41,095 bases of DNA from a virus: positions 1-41,095 of the IMG/VR virus record IMGVR_UViG_3300046804_000531. One strand, 5' to 3'. Both the position numbers and the translations under genes were made by a program. Position 1 is the first letter of the stretch; the number at the start of each line of letters is the position of its first letter. Below the pieces are notes generated by a model. That model saw only the letters and a list, made by a program, of their open reading frames with translations, ran no database searches and was not told where the DNA came from. Shown here in pieces: positions 29,994-38,539 of the stretch.

Positions 29994-30265
29994 AGTATGT
30001 AATTAAGGAAGACATACTAAGGGACTACTAAGGATGGTCTTCTACTTTAAAGGCAGCCCACTAAGGCATAGAAGTTTAATTAACATAATAAGAAAATTAT
30101 CATTATAATGTTAAACTTACTAACTCCTAGGAGTACATTAAAGTAGAACATATAAGCTTTGCATTCTTGACTGAATGACATAGAAGCTTGCCTGAATGTC
30201 TATGTATGTTGTATAGATGTTTGTTGTTGTTATAAACACATTGTTGTTGTTGAATATAGGCCCAT
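29994..30265 (+). promoter_or_regulatory. Long 5' leader of the terminase operon
   Basis: No gene of note in about 270 bases. An inverted repeat AGTATGT (29994-30000) / ACATACT (30012-30018) lies near the transcript start. TTAACATAAT (30080-30089), shared with two other leaders, lies between larger arms AAGTTTAA (30072-30079) and TTAAACTT (30111-30118). Near the end are GTTGTTGTT runs (30220-30252) and no strong ribosome site. A 24-codon frame from 30034 is possible but unsupported. Confidence 0.55.
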
Positions 30266-30664
30266 ATGGACACCCTAAACACTGAAATTAAAAAAAGAGG
30301 AAGAGGCAGACCCCGTAAGGGAGAAATTGTTGCCAAGAAGAAGCCCGGTAAAATAGGCAGACCATTAGGGGAAGCTGGCATCATTGCTGAATATAGAGCA
30401 AGGATGTTGAACAGCCCTAAGAGCAAACTTGTCTTAGAGAAGGTGTTTGATGCTGCTTTGGAGGATGGTCATCCCCATCAGGCAGCTGCTTGGAAGTTGG
30501 TTTTAGACCGTATTGTCCCAGCCAGTGCCTTTGACCCACAAAAGGCTGGAGGGGCTAAACCAATGGTAAATATCACCATCACAGGGGTTGGAGGAGAAAC
30601 CACCATTGTTGGTGAGAACGACACATTTGATAATGTAGAGGATGTGGAGTTTAAGGATGTCTGA
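30266..30664 (+). CDS. Terminase small subunit-like protein, 132 aa
   Basis: It lies directly before the large terminase and overlaps it by 8 bases. The N-terminus has AT-hook-like DNA-binding elements (KKRGRGRPRKGEIVAKKKPG, GKIGRPLGE), followed by a helical region (AEYRARMLNSPKSKLVLEKV) and an acidic beta C-terminus. Position and DNA-binding features suggest the packaging recognition subunit; sequence alone is not decisive. Confidence 0.65.
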   Translation: MDTLNTEIKKRGRGRPRKGEIVAKKKPGKIGRPLGEAGIIAEYRARMLNSPKSKLVLEKVFDAALEDGHPHQAAAWKLVLDRIVPASAFDPQKAGGAKPMVNITITGVGGETTIVGENDTFDNVEDVEFKDV

Positions 30665-31910
30665 GCTTAAGATTGAACTCCTCCCTTGGCAGCAGAAGGT
30701 GTGGAATGATGAGACACGTTTTAAAGTGGTTGCTGCTGGACGTAGAACAGGCAAGTCTAGACTAGCTGCCTATTTGCTCATTGTTAACGCCTTACAGGCC
30801 AATAAGGGGCATGTATTTTATGTTGCTCCTACACAGGGGCAGGCAAGAGACATTATGTGGCAAACCCTGCTTGAGGTGGGCCATAGTGTCATTACAGGTA
30901 GTCACATTAACAACTTACAGATTAAGCTGGTTAATGGGGCCACCATCAGTCTTAAAGGGGCTGATAGACCAGAGACAATGCGTGGTGTTTCGTTGAAGTT
31001 TCTGGTTATGGACGAATATGCAGACATGAAACCAGAGGTGTGGGAACAGATTTTACGTCCTGCTCTGGCTGACCAAAAGGGCTGTGCTTTGTTTATCGGA
31101 ACCCCTATGGGCCGTAATCATTTCTATGACCTCTATCAACATGCCTGCAAGGGAGAAGATCCAACATTCAAGGGATGGCATTTCACCTCTTATGACAACC
31201 CCATTCTAGACCCTAAAGAAATTGAAGCAGCCAAGAAGAGCATGTCTAGCTTTGCGTTTAGACAAGAATTTATGGCTTCATTTGAAGCACAGGGTGGTAA
31301 TCTATTCAAAGACGAATGGATTAAGTTTGATGAGGAAGAGCCGAAGAATGGTGACTATTACATTGCTTGTGACTTAGCCGGCTTTGCAGACGAGAGCAAG
31401 GGAAGCAAGAGCAAGAGACTAGACAACAGCTCCTTTGCCATTGTTAAGACCAACGAGCAAGGCTGGTGGGTGAAAGACATTGTTTATGGCAGATGGACTG
31501 TTGAAGAGACAGCCCGTAAGCTATTCACCCTCGTTAAGAAATATGAGCCTATGGCTGTAGGCATTGAGCGTGGCATTGCTAAGCAGGCCGTTATGCCCTA
31601 CCTGACAGACATCATGCGTAAGAACCAGACATTCTTTAGAGTGGAAGAGCTTACACACGGAAACAAGAAAAAGAGTGATCGTATTGTTTGGGCCTTACAG
31701 GGGCGCTTTGAACACGGTCAAATTGTGTTGAACAAAGGGGAATGGAATGCTGAGTTCTTAGATGAGCTGTTCCAGTTTCCCAACCCAATGGTGCATGATG
31801 ACTTGATTGACTCGTTGTCATACATTGAACAGCTTTCTAAACAGGCATATGTGTCTGAATGGGAAGAGGAAGAAGAATATGAACCTATGGACGCTTTTAG
31901 CGGATATTGA
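30657..31910 (+). CDS. Terminase large subunit, 417 aa
   Basis: Packaging motor and nuclease. Walker A GRRTGKS (28-34), Walker B LKFLVMDEYAD (Asp119/Glu120), then RNase H-like nuclease residues YIACDLAGF (Asp239), VGIERG (Glu304) and HDDLIDS (Asp381/382). ATG at 30657 is preferred over 30642 because GGAG lies at normal spacing. Compact compared with T7 gp19 (586 aa), closer to other 420-490 aa terminases. Confidence 0.95.
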   Translation: MSELKIELLPWQQKVWNDETRFKVVAAGRRTGKSRLAAYLLIVNALQANKGHVFYVAPTQGQARDIMWQTLLEVGHSVITGSHINNLQIKLVNGATISLKGADRPETMRGVSLKFLVMDEYADMKPEVWEQILRPALADQKGCALFIGTPMGRNHFYDLYQHACKGEDPTFKGWHFTSYDNPILDPKEIEAAKKSMSSFAFRQEFMASFEAQGGNLFKDEWIKFDEEEPKNGDYYIACDLAGFADESKGSKSKRLDNSSFAIVKTNEQGWWVKDIVYGRWTVEETARKLFTLVKKYEPMAVGIERGIAKQAVMPYLTDIMRKNQTFFRVEELTHGNKKKSDRIVWALQGRFEHGQIVLNKGEWNAEFLDELFQFPNPMVHDDLIDSLSYIEQLSKQAYVSEWEEEEEYEPMDAFSGY

Positions 31911-32371
31911 TGAACCCACAATGCCCCTTGGCTCTTCGGAGCACAGAACATAACATTAGAAACCATTTAAAGGCCGTTAAAGAGGTTGGTTTAGGTCCGG
32001 CAGACCCTAGACAGTCTAACAAGGCTTTTTGGCAGGATAAGGCCTCTAAATGGGACTGCTCAGAAGGCGATGCAAGAGGCCGTCTATGTGCCAATTGTGA
32101 GCACTATCTGGCCACCACACCAATTAAGCAATGTATTGAAGAAGGCCCAATGAAGAAGTTTAAAACTTCTATGGTGGACAAAAGCTTTGTAGACATTGAA
32201 AGCAAACCAGTGGCATGGTGTATGTTGTATGACATCACTTGCTCACCAGTAAGAACATGCGACAGCCAAGAACTTGGTGGTCCTATTGACGATGCTAGAG
32301 CAGCACAGTTGGATGCTGTAGACCTAGAAGAATATAACAATCCATTTGCAAGCTCTTTTGACGAGGAATAA
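31910..32371 (+). CDS. Cys-rich hypothetical protein, 153 aa
   Basis: TGATG coupling with terminase. Eight Cys in the middle (WDCSEGDARGRLCANCEHYL; QCIEE; WCMLYDITCSPVRTCDSQE) suggest zinc or cluster binding; N-terminus MNPQCPLALRSTEHNIRNHL. The acidic tail ends FASSFDEE. Located between terminase and portal, a place often used by packaging or head accessory genes. Family not recognised. Confidence 0.7.
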   Translation: MNPQCPLALRSTEHNIRNHLKAVKEVGLGPADPRQSNKAFWQDKASKWDCSEGDARGRLCANCEHYLATTPIKQCIEEGPMKKFKTSMVDKSFVDIESKPVAWCMLYDITCSPVRTCDSQELGGPIDDARAAQLDAVDLEEYNNPFASSFDEE

Positions 32372-32372
32372 T

Positions 32373-34331
32373 ATGTTAGAAACAGAAAACACACAAGAAC
32401 ATTCAAAACTTGCTAGTTGGGTGATTCAAAAGGCTGATAAATGGCGTGATCATTACACCAGCAACTATGCTCAAAAGCATGAGGAATACTATCGCTTGTG
32501 GAGAGGCCAATGGGATGCTCAAGACAAGACACGTGAGAGCGAACGTAGCCGCCTCATTGCCCCTGCCCTGCAACAAGCCGTAGAGAGTAGCGTTGCTGAG
32601 GTTGAAGAGGCCACCTTTGGCCGTGGTAAGTGGTTTGACATCAAGGATGATGTAGCAGATAAAGAGAATGATGACATTACAGCAATGCGTCTTAAGCTCG
32701 ATGAAGAGTTTAAATTTAACAAAGGACGTAGACAAATTGCTGAAGCCTTGTTGAATGCTTCTGTCTATGGTACAGGCTGTATGGAGCTTGTGTTGGACGA
32801 AGTGACAGACTTGGTTCCTGCAACACAGAGCGTTCTGGATGGCGCTATGAAGGCTGTTGGTGTAATGCAAAAGCAACGCACAGTGGTTAAGTGGAGACCA
32901 ATTCTCCCTCAAAACTTCCTGATTGACCCAGCTGCTCCCACCATTGAGGAAGCCTTGGGTGTTGCCATTGATGAGTTTGTCCCTAAACATCAAGTGGAAC
33001 AAAACATTGAAGATGGTGTTTATCTGGATGTAGACATTGAACAAGCTGCTCCTGATCAAGACTTAGAGCCTGATCAAGACCTAACAGTGTATACAGATGA
33101 CAAGGTGAGACTGACCAAATATTATGGCTTAGTTCCAACAGACTTATTCAAAGAAGCCACCATGGGTGAAGACTATGTTGAGCCGGCTGACGATGAAGCA
33201 GAAGACGAGAAAGAATCTGAATATACAGAAGCCATTGTTATTGTTGGTAATGGTGGTGTGTTGTTGAAGGTTGAAGCCAACCCATACATGATGCAAGACC
33301 GCCCTGTGGTGGCTTTCCCTTGGGATGTGGTTCCCGGTCGTTTCTGGGGCCGTGGTATCTGTGAGAAGGGCTATAACAGCCAGAAAGCCCTCGATGCAGA
33401 GCTTCGTGCTCGTATTGATGCCTTGGCCATGACTGTCCATCCAATGATGGCTATGGATGCTACAAGGATGCCTAGAGGCTCTAAACTGGAAGTACGTCCC
33501 GGTAAGAACATTCTGACCAACGGCAATCCACAAGAAATCTTGATGCCCTTTAAGTTTGGCAGCATTGATCAAATTACCTTTGCTCAGGCTGAACAGCTTC
33601 AAAATATGGTGCAGATGGCTACAGGCGCTATTGACGCTAGTGGCATGTCTGGTGTGGTTAATGGGGAAGCAGCGGCAGGCGCTGTTAGCATGTCTTTGGG
33701 TGCCATTATTAAGCGTCACAAACGCACCCTTATTAATTTCCAAGACAGCTTCCTCATCCCTCTCATTGAGAAAACTGCCTATCGCTACATGCAATATGAC
33801 CCAGAGAACTTCCCTGCTAAAGACTTCAAGTTTGTAGCAAGCAGCACTCTCGGTGTCATTGCCCGTGAATATGAGGTTACACAACTGGTGCAACTCTTAC
33901 AAACCCTTGGTCAAGACAGCCCAATGTACCCAATGCTGGTGGAAGCGGTGGTGGATAACATGTCCCTCTCCAACAGAGAAGACCTGATTAAGCAGCTCAG
34001 AGCCTTGAATCAGCCCAATCCAGAGGCTCAACAAGCTCAGCAAGCTCAAATGCAGATTCAATTGGCTTCTGCACAGGCTCAAATTCAGCTCTTGCAGGCT
34101 CAAGCCGCTGAAAGCCAAAGCAGAGCAGGTAAATATCAGATGGAAACTCAGGCAATCCCTGAGAAAGTACAGAATGATCGTATCAGAGCTGTTTCAAGCA
34201 ACATCCAACCCGGTAATCAGGATGATAAAGAGTTCGAAAAACGAGCCAAGATTGCTGAATTGGTCCTAAAAGAGCGTGACATTGCAAGCAAAGAGCGCAT
34301 GGTGGACAAGCAAATGACGTCTAATGATTAA
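32373..34331 (+). CDS. Portal protein, 652 aa
   Basis: Placed between terminase and scaffold. ATG at 32373 has GAGG six bases upstream. N-terminus: SKLASWVIQKADKWRDHYTS; WRGQWDAQDKTRESERSRLI is a conserved entry motif. The middle includes PVVAFPWDVVPGRFWGRGIC, a portal hallmark; the last about 110 residues are Gln/Ala-rich helix (AQQAQQAQMQIQLASAQAQI), fitting the barrel inside the head. It forms the dodecameric ring for DNA entry and tail attachment. Confidence 0.88.
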   Translation: MLETENTQEHSKLASWVIQKADKWRDHYTSNYAQKHEEYYRLWRGQWDAQDKTRESERSRLIAPALQQAVESSVAEVEEATFGRGKWFDIKDDVADKENDDITAMRLKLDEEFKFNKGRRQIAEALLNASVYGTGCMELVLDEVTDLVPATQSVLDGAMKAVGVMQKQRTVVKWRPILPQNFLIDPAAPTIEEALGVAIDEFVPKHQVEQNIEDGVYLDVDIEQAAPDQDLEPDQDLTVYTDDKVRLTKYYGLVPTDLFKEATMGEDYVEPADDEAEDEKESEYTEAIVIVGNGGVLLKVEANPYMMQDRPVVAFPWDVVPGRFWGRGICEKGYNSQKALDAELRARIDALAMTVHPMMAMDATRMPRGSKLEVRPGKNILTNGNPQEILMPFKFGSIDQITFAQAEQLQNMVQMATGAIDASGMSGVVNGEAAAGAVSMSLGAIIKRHKRTLINFQDSFLIPLIEKTAYRYMQYDPENFPAKDFKFVASSTLGVIAREYEVTQLVQLLQTLGQDSPMYPMLVEAVVDNMSLSNREDLIKQLRALNQPNPEAQQAQQAQMQIQLASAQAQIQLLQAQAAESQSRAGKYQMETQAIPEKVQNDRIRAVSSNIQPGNQDDKEFEKRAKIAELVLKERDIASKERMVDKQMTSND

Positions 34332-34347
34332 TTTGTATTAAAAAGAG

Positions 34348-34385
34348 CCACAGGTATTGACAAATAAGCTTACCTGTGGTATAAT
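34348..34385 (+). promoter_or_regulatory. Consensus sigma-70 promoter P3 with 9-bp inverted repeat (head operon)
   Basis: TTGACA (34357-34362), 17 bases, TATAAT (34380-34385): perfect consensus. CCACAGGTA (34348-34356) and TACCTGTGG (34371-34379) form a perfect 9-bp inverted repeat whose 14-base loop contains the -35 box and whose second arm abuts the -10 box. This suits an operator or, in read-through RNA, a processing hairpin. Drives head genes from 34420. Confidence 0.88.
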
Positions 34386-34419
34386 AACAACATAGCATCC
34401 AAAAAGAAGGAGAAATGCT

Positions 34420-34647
34420 GTGTCAGATAGAGAATATTACGAACATCTTATCAGTTTGTTTGCATCAACAGGCTGGAAACTATACCTAGAAGACCTTGAG
34501 GACAACCTTAAGGGCTTACAAGACGTAGGTTCCATCTCAAGTGCAGAACAATTCTGGCAAAGAAAGGGACAAGTCGAGCTTCTCACTCGTCTTATTGGCT
34601 ACCAACCTCTTATTGAACAACATTATGAGGCTACGTATGGCAATTAG
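34420..34647 (+). CDS. Head-region conserved small protein, 75 aa (GTG start)
   Basis: AAGGAG (34407-34412) is seven bases before GTG. Reads SDREYYEHLISLFASTGWKL then EQFWQRKGQVELLTRLIGYQ, a helical protein of a type commonly found between portal and scaffold in podoviruses. Probably a head assembly accessory; no direct motif. Confidence 0.7.
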   Translation: MSDREYYEHLISLFASTGWKLYLEDLEDNLKGLQDVGSISSAEQFWQRKGQVELLTRLIGYQPLIEQHYEATYGN

Positions 34648-34870
34648 GGCTTTTGATTATGCGTGTCCCACAGGTCATGTTACAGAACATTTTACCTCGA
34701 GCATGGAAGAGGAAATAAAGTGTCCTGAATGTGGCCTTCTAGCGTCTAGACAAATTTCTACTCCTCAAGTGAAACTTGAAGGAATTTCTGGTGACTTCCC
34801 CGGGGCATATAGAAAATGGGAAGCAGTTAGAAGAGAAAAGATGACGATAGAAAACAAGCGGAACAGCTAA
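34637..34870 (+). CDS. FmdB-like zinc-ribbon protein, 77 aa
   Basis: ATG at 34637 follows GAGGCTACGT. MAIRAFDYACPTGHVTEHFT then EIKCPECGLLASRQISTPQV gives the two knuckles of an FmdB-type zinc ribbon (the first is degenerate, CPTGH). GDFPGAYRKWEAVRREK is conserved in phage versions. Overlaps the preceding gene by 11 bases. Role in the head operon unknown. Confidence 0.75.
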   Translation: MAIRAFDYACPTGHVTEHFTSSMEEEIKCPECGLLASRQISTPQVKLEGISGDFPGAYRKWEAVRREKMTIENKRNS

Positions 34871-34924
34871 CTTGTTAGCGTTCTTTTAAAACTTTTCCAT
34901 AATGCTATTAAGCACGGAGACTAT

Positions 34925-35707
34925 ATGGCACAATTTATTGACGAAGGTTTAGATAACACAATTGAGGATGTTTCTAACATTGTAGAAGACCAGCAACAAG
35001 CTAATGAAGAGCCTGTCGTTGACAACCAACCACAAGAGGAAGAAATTCCTGAGCGATACAGAGGTAAGAGTCCAGCTGAAATTATCCGTATGCACCAAGA
35101 AGCTGAAAAGCTGATGGGCAGACACAGTAAGGAAGTTGGTGAACTGAGACGTATTGTAGACGATTTTGTTAAGACCCAATCCGTCACAAAACAGGCCCCG
35201 CAGGACGAAGAGATTGATTTTTTCTCTGACCCTCAACGAGCAATTGAACAAGCTGTAGCTAAGCATCCAAAGATTAAGGAAGCTGAAACACTTAATGCAC
35301 AACTGGCACGTCAAGCGGCGTTGCAGCAGTTGCAAGCAGCCCACCCAGACTATCAAGCGGTCTTGAATGATGAAGGATTTTCTGAATGGGTTGCAAAGAG
35401 CAAAGTGAGAAGCGAACTTCTATCTAGAGCAGACCAGCGTTACGACTTCGATGCTGCTGATGAACTCCTTTCTACATGGAAGGAACGTAAGCAGATGGTG
35501 AGCCGTGAAGTGAATATGCAAAAGGAAGAGCGTACACGACAGCTGAAGCAAGGCTCAACTGGTTCCGCAAGAGGCACTGGTGAGGCTCCTAGTAAAAAGA
35601 AATATCGGCGTGCTGACATTATGGCTCTCATGCGAGACGATCCAGAGCGTTACATGGAACTCCAACCTGAAATTATGTTGGCCTACCAAGAGAAACGCGT
35701 AATTTAA
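34925..35707 (+). CDS. Capsid scaffold protein, 260 aa
   Basis: Acidic N-terminus (MAQFIDEGLDNTIEDVSNIV, many Glu/Gln), central coiled helix (AETLNAQLARQAALQQLQAA) and a basic C-terminal helix (KKKYRRADIMALMRDDPERY), the usual layout of scaffolds that bind coat protein through a basic C-terminal hairpin. It lies directly before the capsid gene. GGAGACTAT precedes the ATG. Confidence 0.8.
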   Translation: MAQFIDEGLDNTIEDVSNIVEDQQQANEEPVVDNQPQEEEIPERYRGKSPAEIIRMHQEAEKLMGRHSKEVGELRRIVDDFVKTQSVTKQAPQDEEIDFFSDPQRAIEQAVAKHPKIKEAETLNAQLARQAALQQLQAAHPDYQAVLNDEGFSEWVAKSKVRSELLSRADQRYDFDAADELLSTWKERKQMVSREVNMQKEERTRQLKQGSTGSARGTGEAPSKKKYRRADIMALMRDDPERYMELQPEIMLAYQEKRVI

Positions 35708-35730
35708 TAACTTTATGAAAGACTTTTAAA

Positions 35731-36678
35731 ATGGCAACTTCTACCTACCCAGCACAAGGCGGCGCAGTCGGCGCTACCGAAGCAACCAATTTTACCCCCG
35801 AACTGTGGTCTGATGAGATCATTGCTTCTTACAAAAAGAACATGGTGTTGAGCCAGTTCGTTCGTAAGATGAATTTCAAGGGCAAGAAAGGCGACTCTCT
35901 GCACATCCCAGCTCCTAGCCGTGGCCTTGAAGCCAAAGCTAAGGCTGAGAACACAGCAGTTACTCTGCAAAACCTGAGCCAATCAGAAATCGTTGTGTTG
36001 TTGAACCAGCACAAAGAAGTGTCTTATCTCATTGAAGACATCGTTGAAACCCAAGCCATCCCAACTCTGCGCCGTCACTACACTGATGACGCTGGTTACG
36101 CTATGGCTAAAGATGTGGATGACGCATTGTGGGCTTTGGTGAAATCTTTGGGTGATGGCGATGGCTCTGACTACACTCACAGCCGTTCGTTCCAATTCAA
36201 CACCTCTACAGGTGCATTGGAAGCCTATGACGCTGACGGTACTTCTGACATCGGCGCTTTCGCTGATAACGGTTTCCGCCGTGCAATCCAGTATTTGGAT
36301 GACGCTGACGTTCCTATGGACGGTCGTGTGTTGGTGGTTCCTCCTTCATTGCGTAACGCTTTGAACGGCACTGCACGTTACACTGAGCAAGCCTTCGTTG
36401 GTGAAATCGGTGGTCAAAACACTATCCGTAACGGTGAAGTGGGTAACTTGTATGGTATCCCTGTCGTTGTGTCTAGCAACTGCCCAACACTGGAATCTGG
36501 TGTGAAGGGTGCTTTGTTGGCTCACAAAGATTGGGCTGTGTTGGCAGAGCAAATGTCTGTCCGTTCACAAGTTCAATACAAGCAAGAGTTCTTGGCAAAC
36601 TTGTTCACATCTGACATGTTGTACGGCACTAAGGTGCTCCGTGCTGATGCCGGTGTGTTGTTGGCTGTAGGCGCTTAA
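35731..36678 (+). CDS. Major capsid protein, 315 aa
   Basis: An HK97-fold-type coat protein by context and sequence: MATSTYPAQGGAVGATEATN, FTPELWSDEIIASYKKNMVL, then KGDSLHIPAPSR, a helix (AIPTLRRHYTDDAGYAMAKD) and PMDGRVLVVPPSLRNAL and GNLYGIPVVVSSNC typical of podovirus capsid proteins. Codons shift towards those of highly expressed genes (many GCT, CGT, AAC). Followed by a terminator. Confidence 0.9.
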   Translation: MATSTYPAQGGAVGATEATNFTPELWSDEIIASYKKNMVLSQFVRKMNFKGKKGDSLHIPAPSRGLEAKAKAENTAVTLQNLSQSEIVVLLNQHKEVSYLIEDIVETQAIPTLRRHYTDDAGYAMAKDVDDALWALVKSLGDGDGSDYTHSRSFQFNTSTGALEAYDADGTSDIGAFADNGFRRAIQYLDDADVPMDGRVLVVPPSLRNALNGTARYTEQAFVGEIGGQNTIRNGEVGNLYGIPVVVSSNCPTLESGVKGALLAHKDWAVLAEQMSVRSQVQYKQEFLANLFTSDMLYGTKVLRADAGVLLAVGA

Positions 36679-36688
36679 GCGTTAACAG

Positions 36689-36717
36689 GGGAGGCCTCAC
36701 AAGGGCCTTCCTTGTTT
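36689..36717 (+). terminator. Intrinsic terminator after capsid gene
   Basis: GGGAGGCC (36689-36696) pairs with GGCCTTCC (36704-36711) around a 7-base loop, followed by TTGTTTT. Probably a partial terminator limiting fibre expression relative to capsid. Confidence 0.75.
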
Positions 36718-36761
36718 TGAAAGGGGCTTGTTACAGGCTCTTTCCATAACAAGGAGAACAT

Positions 36762-38015
36762 ATGGCTGTATGGCGAGGTACTGGAGGCTCAGGTGAAAGC
36801 ACCAGTGATAGTACGATTAACATCACCACTGCATTAGCCACACAGGCTGCTGCATCGGCTGCTGCGGCTGCTGCTTCTGAGACAGCTGCTGAAGCTGCTC
36901 AGACTGCTGCTGAACAGGCAGAGACTAATGCAGAGACAGCGGCTACAGCTGCTGCCACCTCTGAAACCAATGCTGCTACATCTGAGGATAATGCAGCTAC
37001 CAGTGAAACTAACGCAGCTACCAGTGCTACAGCTGCTGCTGCTAGTGCTTCTGCTGCTAGTACATCAGCAACCAATGCTGCCAGCTCAGCAAGCTCTGCT
37101 GCTACGTCAGCTTCTAATGCTTCTACATCGGCAAGCACAGCAACAACTAAAGCCTCAGAGGCCAGCACATCAGCCACCAGCGCTGCAAGCTCTGCCTCTA
37201 GCGCATCAACCAGTGCTTCTACAGCTATAACCAAGGCAAGTGAAGCAGCTACATCTGCAACCAATGCAGCCTCTAGTGCTTCCAGTGCTTCAACTTCTGC
37301 AAGCACAGCTACCACTAAGGCAAGCGAGGCTTCCACCTCTGCAACAAATGCAGCATCAAGCGCAAGCTCAGCAAGCACATCAGCTACTAATGCTGCAAGC
37401 TCAGCTTCAGCAGCAGCCACTAGCGAAACTAATGCAGCTACGTCAGCTTCTTCTGCTTCCACTAGCGCCAGCACAGCTACCACACAAGCAACTAACGCAA
37501 GCAACAGTGCTTCAGCTGCTGCAACATCTGCCACTAACGCTGCAAGTTCAGCCAGTGCAGCAAGCACATCAGCAACGAACGCTAGTAACTCCGCTTCAGC
37601 AGCCTCAACAAGCGCCACTAATGCTTCCAATAGTGCCTCAGCAGCTGCTACAAGCGCTACCAACGCTGCTGCCAGTGCAACATTAGCTGCTAGTTATACA
37701 CCGTCACAGACAGGCAATAGTGGTAAGTTTCTAACTACCAATGGAACAAATACATCATGGGCTAACGTAGATGCTCTGCCTTCTCAGACAGGGAACAGTG
37801 GTAAATATTTAACCACCAATGGTACAGCAGCTTCATGGGCAACTCTTAACGTAGACCCTAACGTAACAACTAAGGGCCTGTATGAGATGGCTAACACCAT
37901 CAGCTCTAATTATTCAATTACCTCTGGGAACAATGCTCTCTCTGCTGGTCCTATTACAGTGGCTAGTGGAGCAACGGTGACAGTTCCTTCAGGCTCAGTT
38001 TGGACTATCGTATGA
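36762..38015 (+). CDS. Ala/Ser/Thr-rich tail fibre stalk, 417 aa
   Basis: N-terminus MAVWRGTGGSGESTSDSTIN is a known virion-anchoring start. Residues about 25-310 are a long run of Ala/Ser/Thr/Asn heptad-like repeats (SATNAASSASSASTSASTAT), predicting a trimeric coiled stalk. Two copies of PSQTGNSGKFLTTNGT-SWA (about 37700-37840) follow, then a short beta end (ISSNYSITSGNNALSAGPIT). AAGGAGAACAT precedes the ATG. It should be the long fibre that holds the distal receptor-binding proteins. Confidence 0.85.
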   Translation: MAVWRGTGGSGESTSDSTINITTALATQAAASAAAAAASETAAEAAQTAAEQAETNAETAATAAATSETNAATSEDNAATSETNAATSATAAAASASAASTSATNAASSASSAATSASNASTSASTATTKASEASTSATSAASSASSASTSASTAITKASEAATSATNAASSASSASTSASTATTKASEASTSATNAASSASSASTSATNAASSASAAATSETNAATSASSASTSASTATTQATNASNSASAAATSATNAASSASAASTSATNASNSASAASTSATNASNSASAAATSATNAAASATLAASYTPSQTGNSGKFLTTNGTNTSWANVDALPSQTGNSGKYLTTNGTAASWATLNVDPNVTTKGLYEMANTISSNYSITSGNNALSAGPITVASGATVTVPSGSVWTIV

Positions 38016-38539
38016 CAATGACATTTTCTGGAGATGGAACAATCAGTGGATTGGTTGCTGGTGGTTTGCCTAATTCAACTGTTCAACAGGCTGACTTAGC
38101 TGCTAACGTGGCTGGTAATGGCCCTGCGTTTTTTGCAAACACGAACATTACGCAAACCTGCACAAACAGTATAAACACAAAACTTTCGTTCAACTTAGAA
38201 GTCTTTGATACAAACAGCAATTACGATCCTTCCACGTATAGGTTTCAACCTACGGTGGCGGGTTATTATCAAATTTCAGCGGGTTCTAGTTTTGTTGCAG
38301 GTTCTGCTACTCAAACAGGTATTGTTCAAATTTGGAAAACAGGTAGTCAGTATGCTATCGGCTCTTGTTCTCCAGCGTATTCGACAATTCAGAACTTCAT
38401 GACCGTCAGCACACTTGTTTATTTAAACGGCTCTACAGACTACGTGGAAGCGTATGTTTATCACAACTACGGTTCTAACTGGAACACATCTCCGGGGGCG
38501 GCTATGTGGTTCTGTGGAAATATGGTTCGGAGCGCATGA
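38012..38539 (+). CDS. C1q/TNF-like fibre tip protein, 175 aa
   Basis: ATGA overlap with the stalk. N-terminus MTMTFSGDGTISGLVAGGLP is a recurrent fibre element. The C-terminal domain (STYRFQPTVAGYYQISAGSS, IVQIWKTGSQ, VYLNGSTDYVEAYVYHNYGS) resembles the C1q-type jelly roll used at fibre tips. Probably a receptor-binding trimer. Confidence 0.75.
   Translation: MTMTFSGDGTISGLVAGGLPNSTVQQADLAANVAGNGPAFFANTNITQTCTNSINTKLSFNLEVFDTNSNYDPSTYRFQPTVAGYYQISAGSSFVAGSATQTGIVQIWKTGSQYAIGSCSPAYSTIQNFMTVSTLVYLNGSTDYVEAYVYHNYGSNWNTSPGAAMWFCGNMVRSA

Noticed and set aside
30034-30108. 24-codon leader peptide in the terminase leader
   Set aside because: AAGGG is ten bases away and nothing else supports translation; low-complexity end. 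Left as part of the leader.
33144-33893. 249-aa minus-strand open frame opposite the portal gene
   Set aside because: His/Cys/Ser-rich shadow composition; the portal frame is clearly coding on the other strand. The same applies to 32403-33059 (-) and 8530-9096 (-).
34348-34379. LexA operator at the head promoter
   Set aside because: The 9-bp arms read ACAGG...CCTGT, not the CTGT-N8-ACAG order of a LexA box.
36899-37663. 254-aa minus-strand open frame opposite the fibre stalk
   Set aside because: Ala/Leu/Val repeat is the mirror of the Ala/Ser/Thr-rich coding strand; no ribosome site and wrong strand for the operon.
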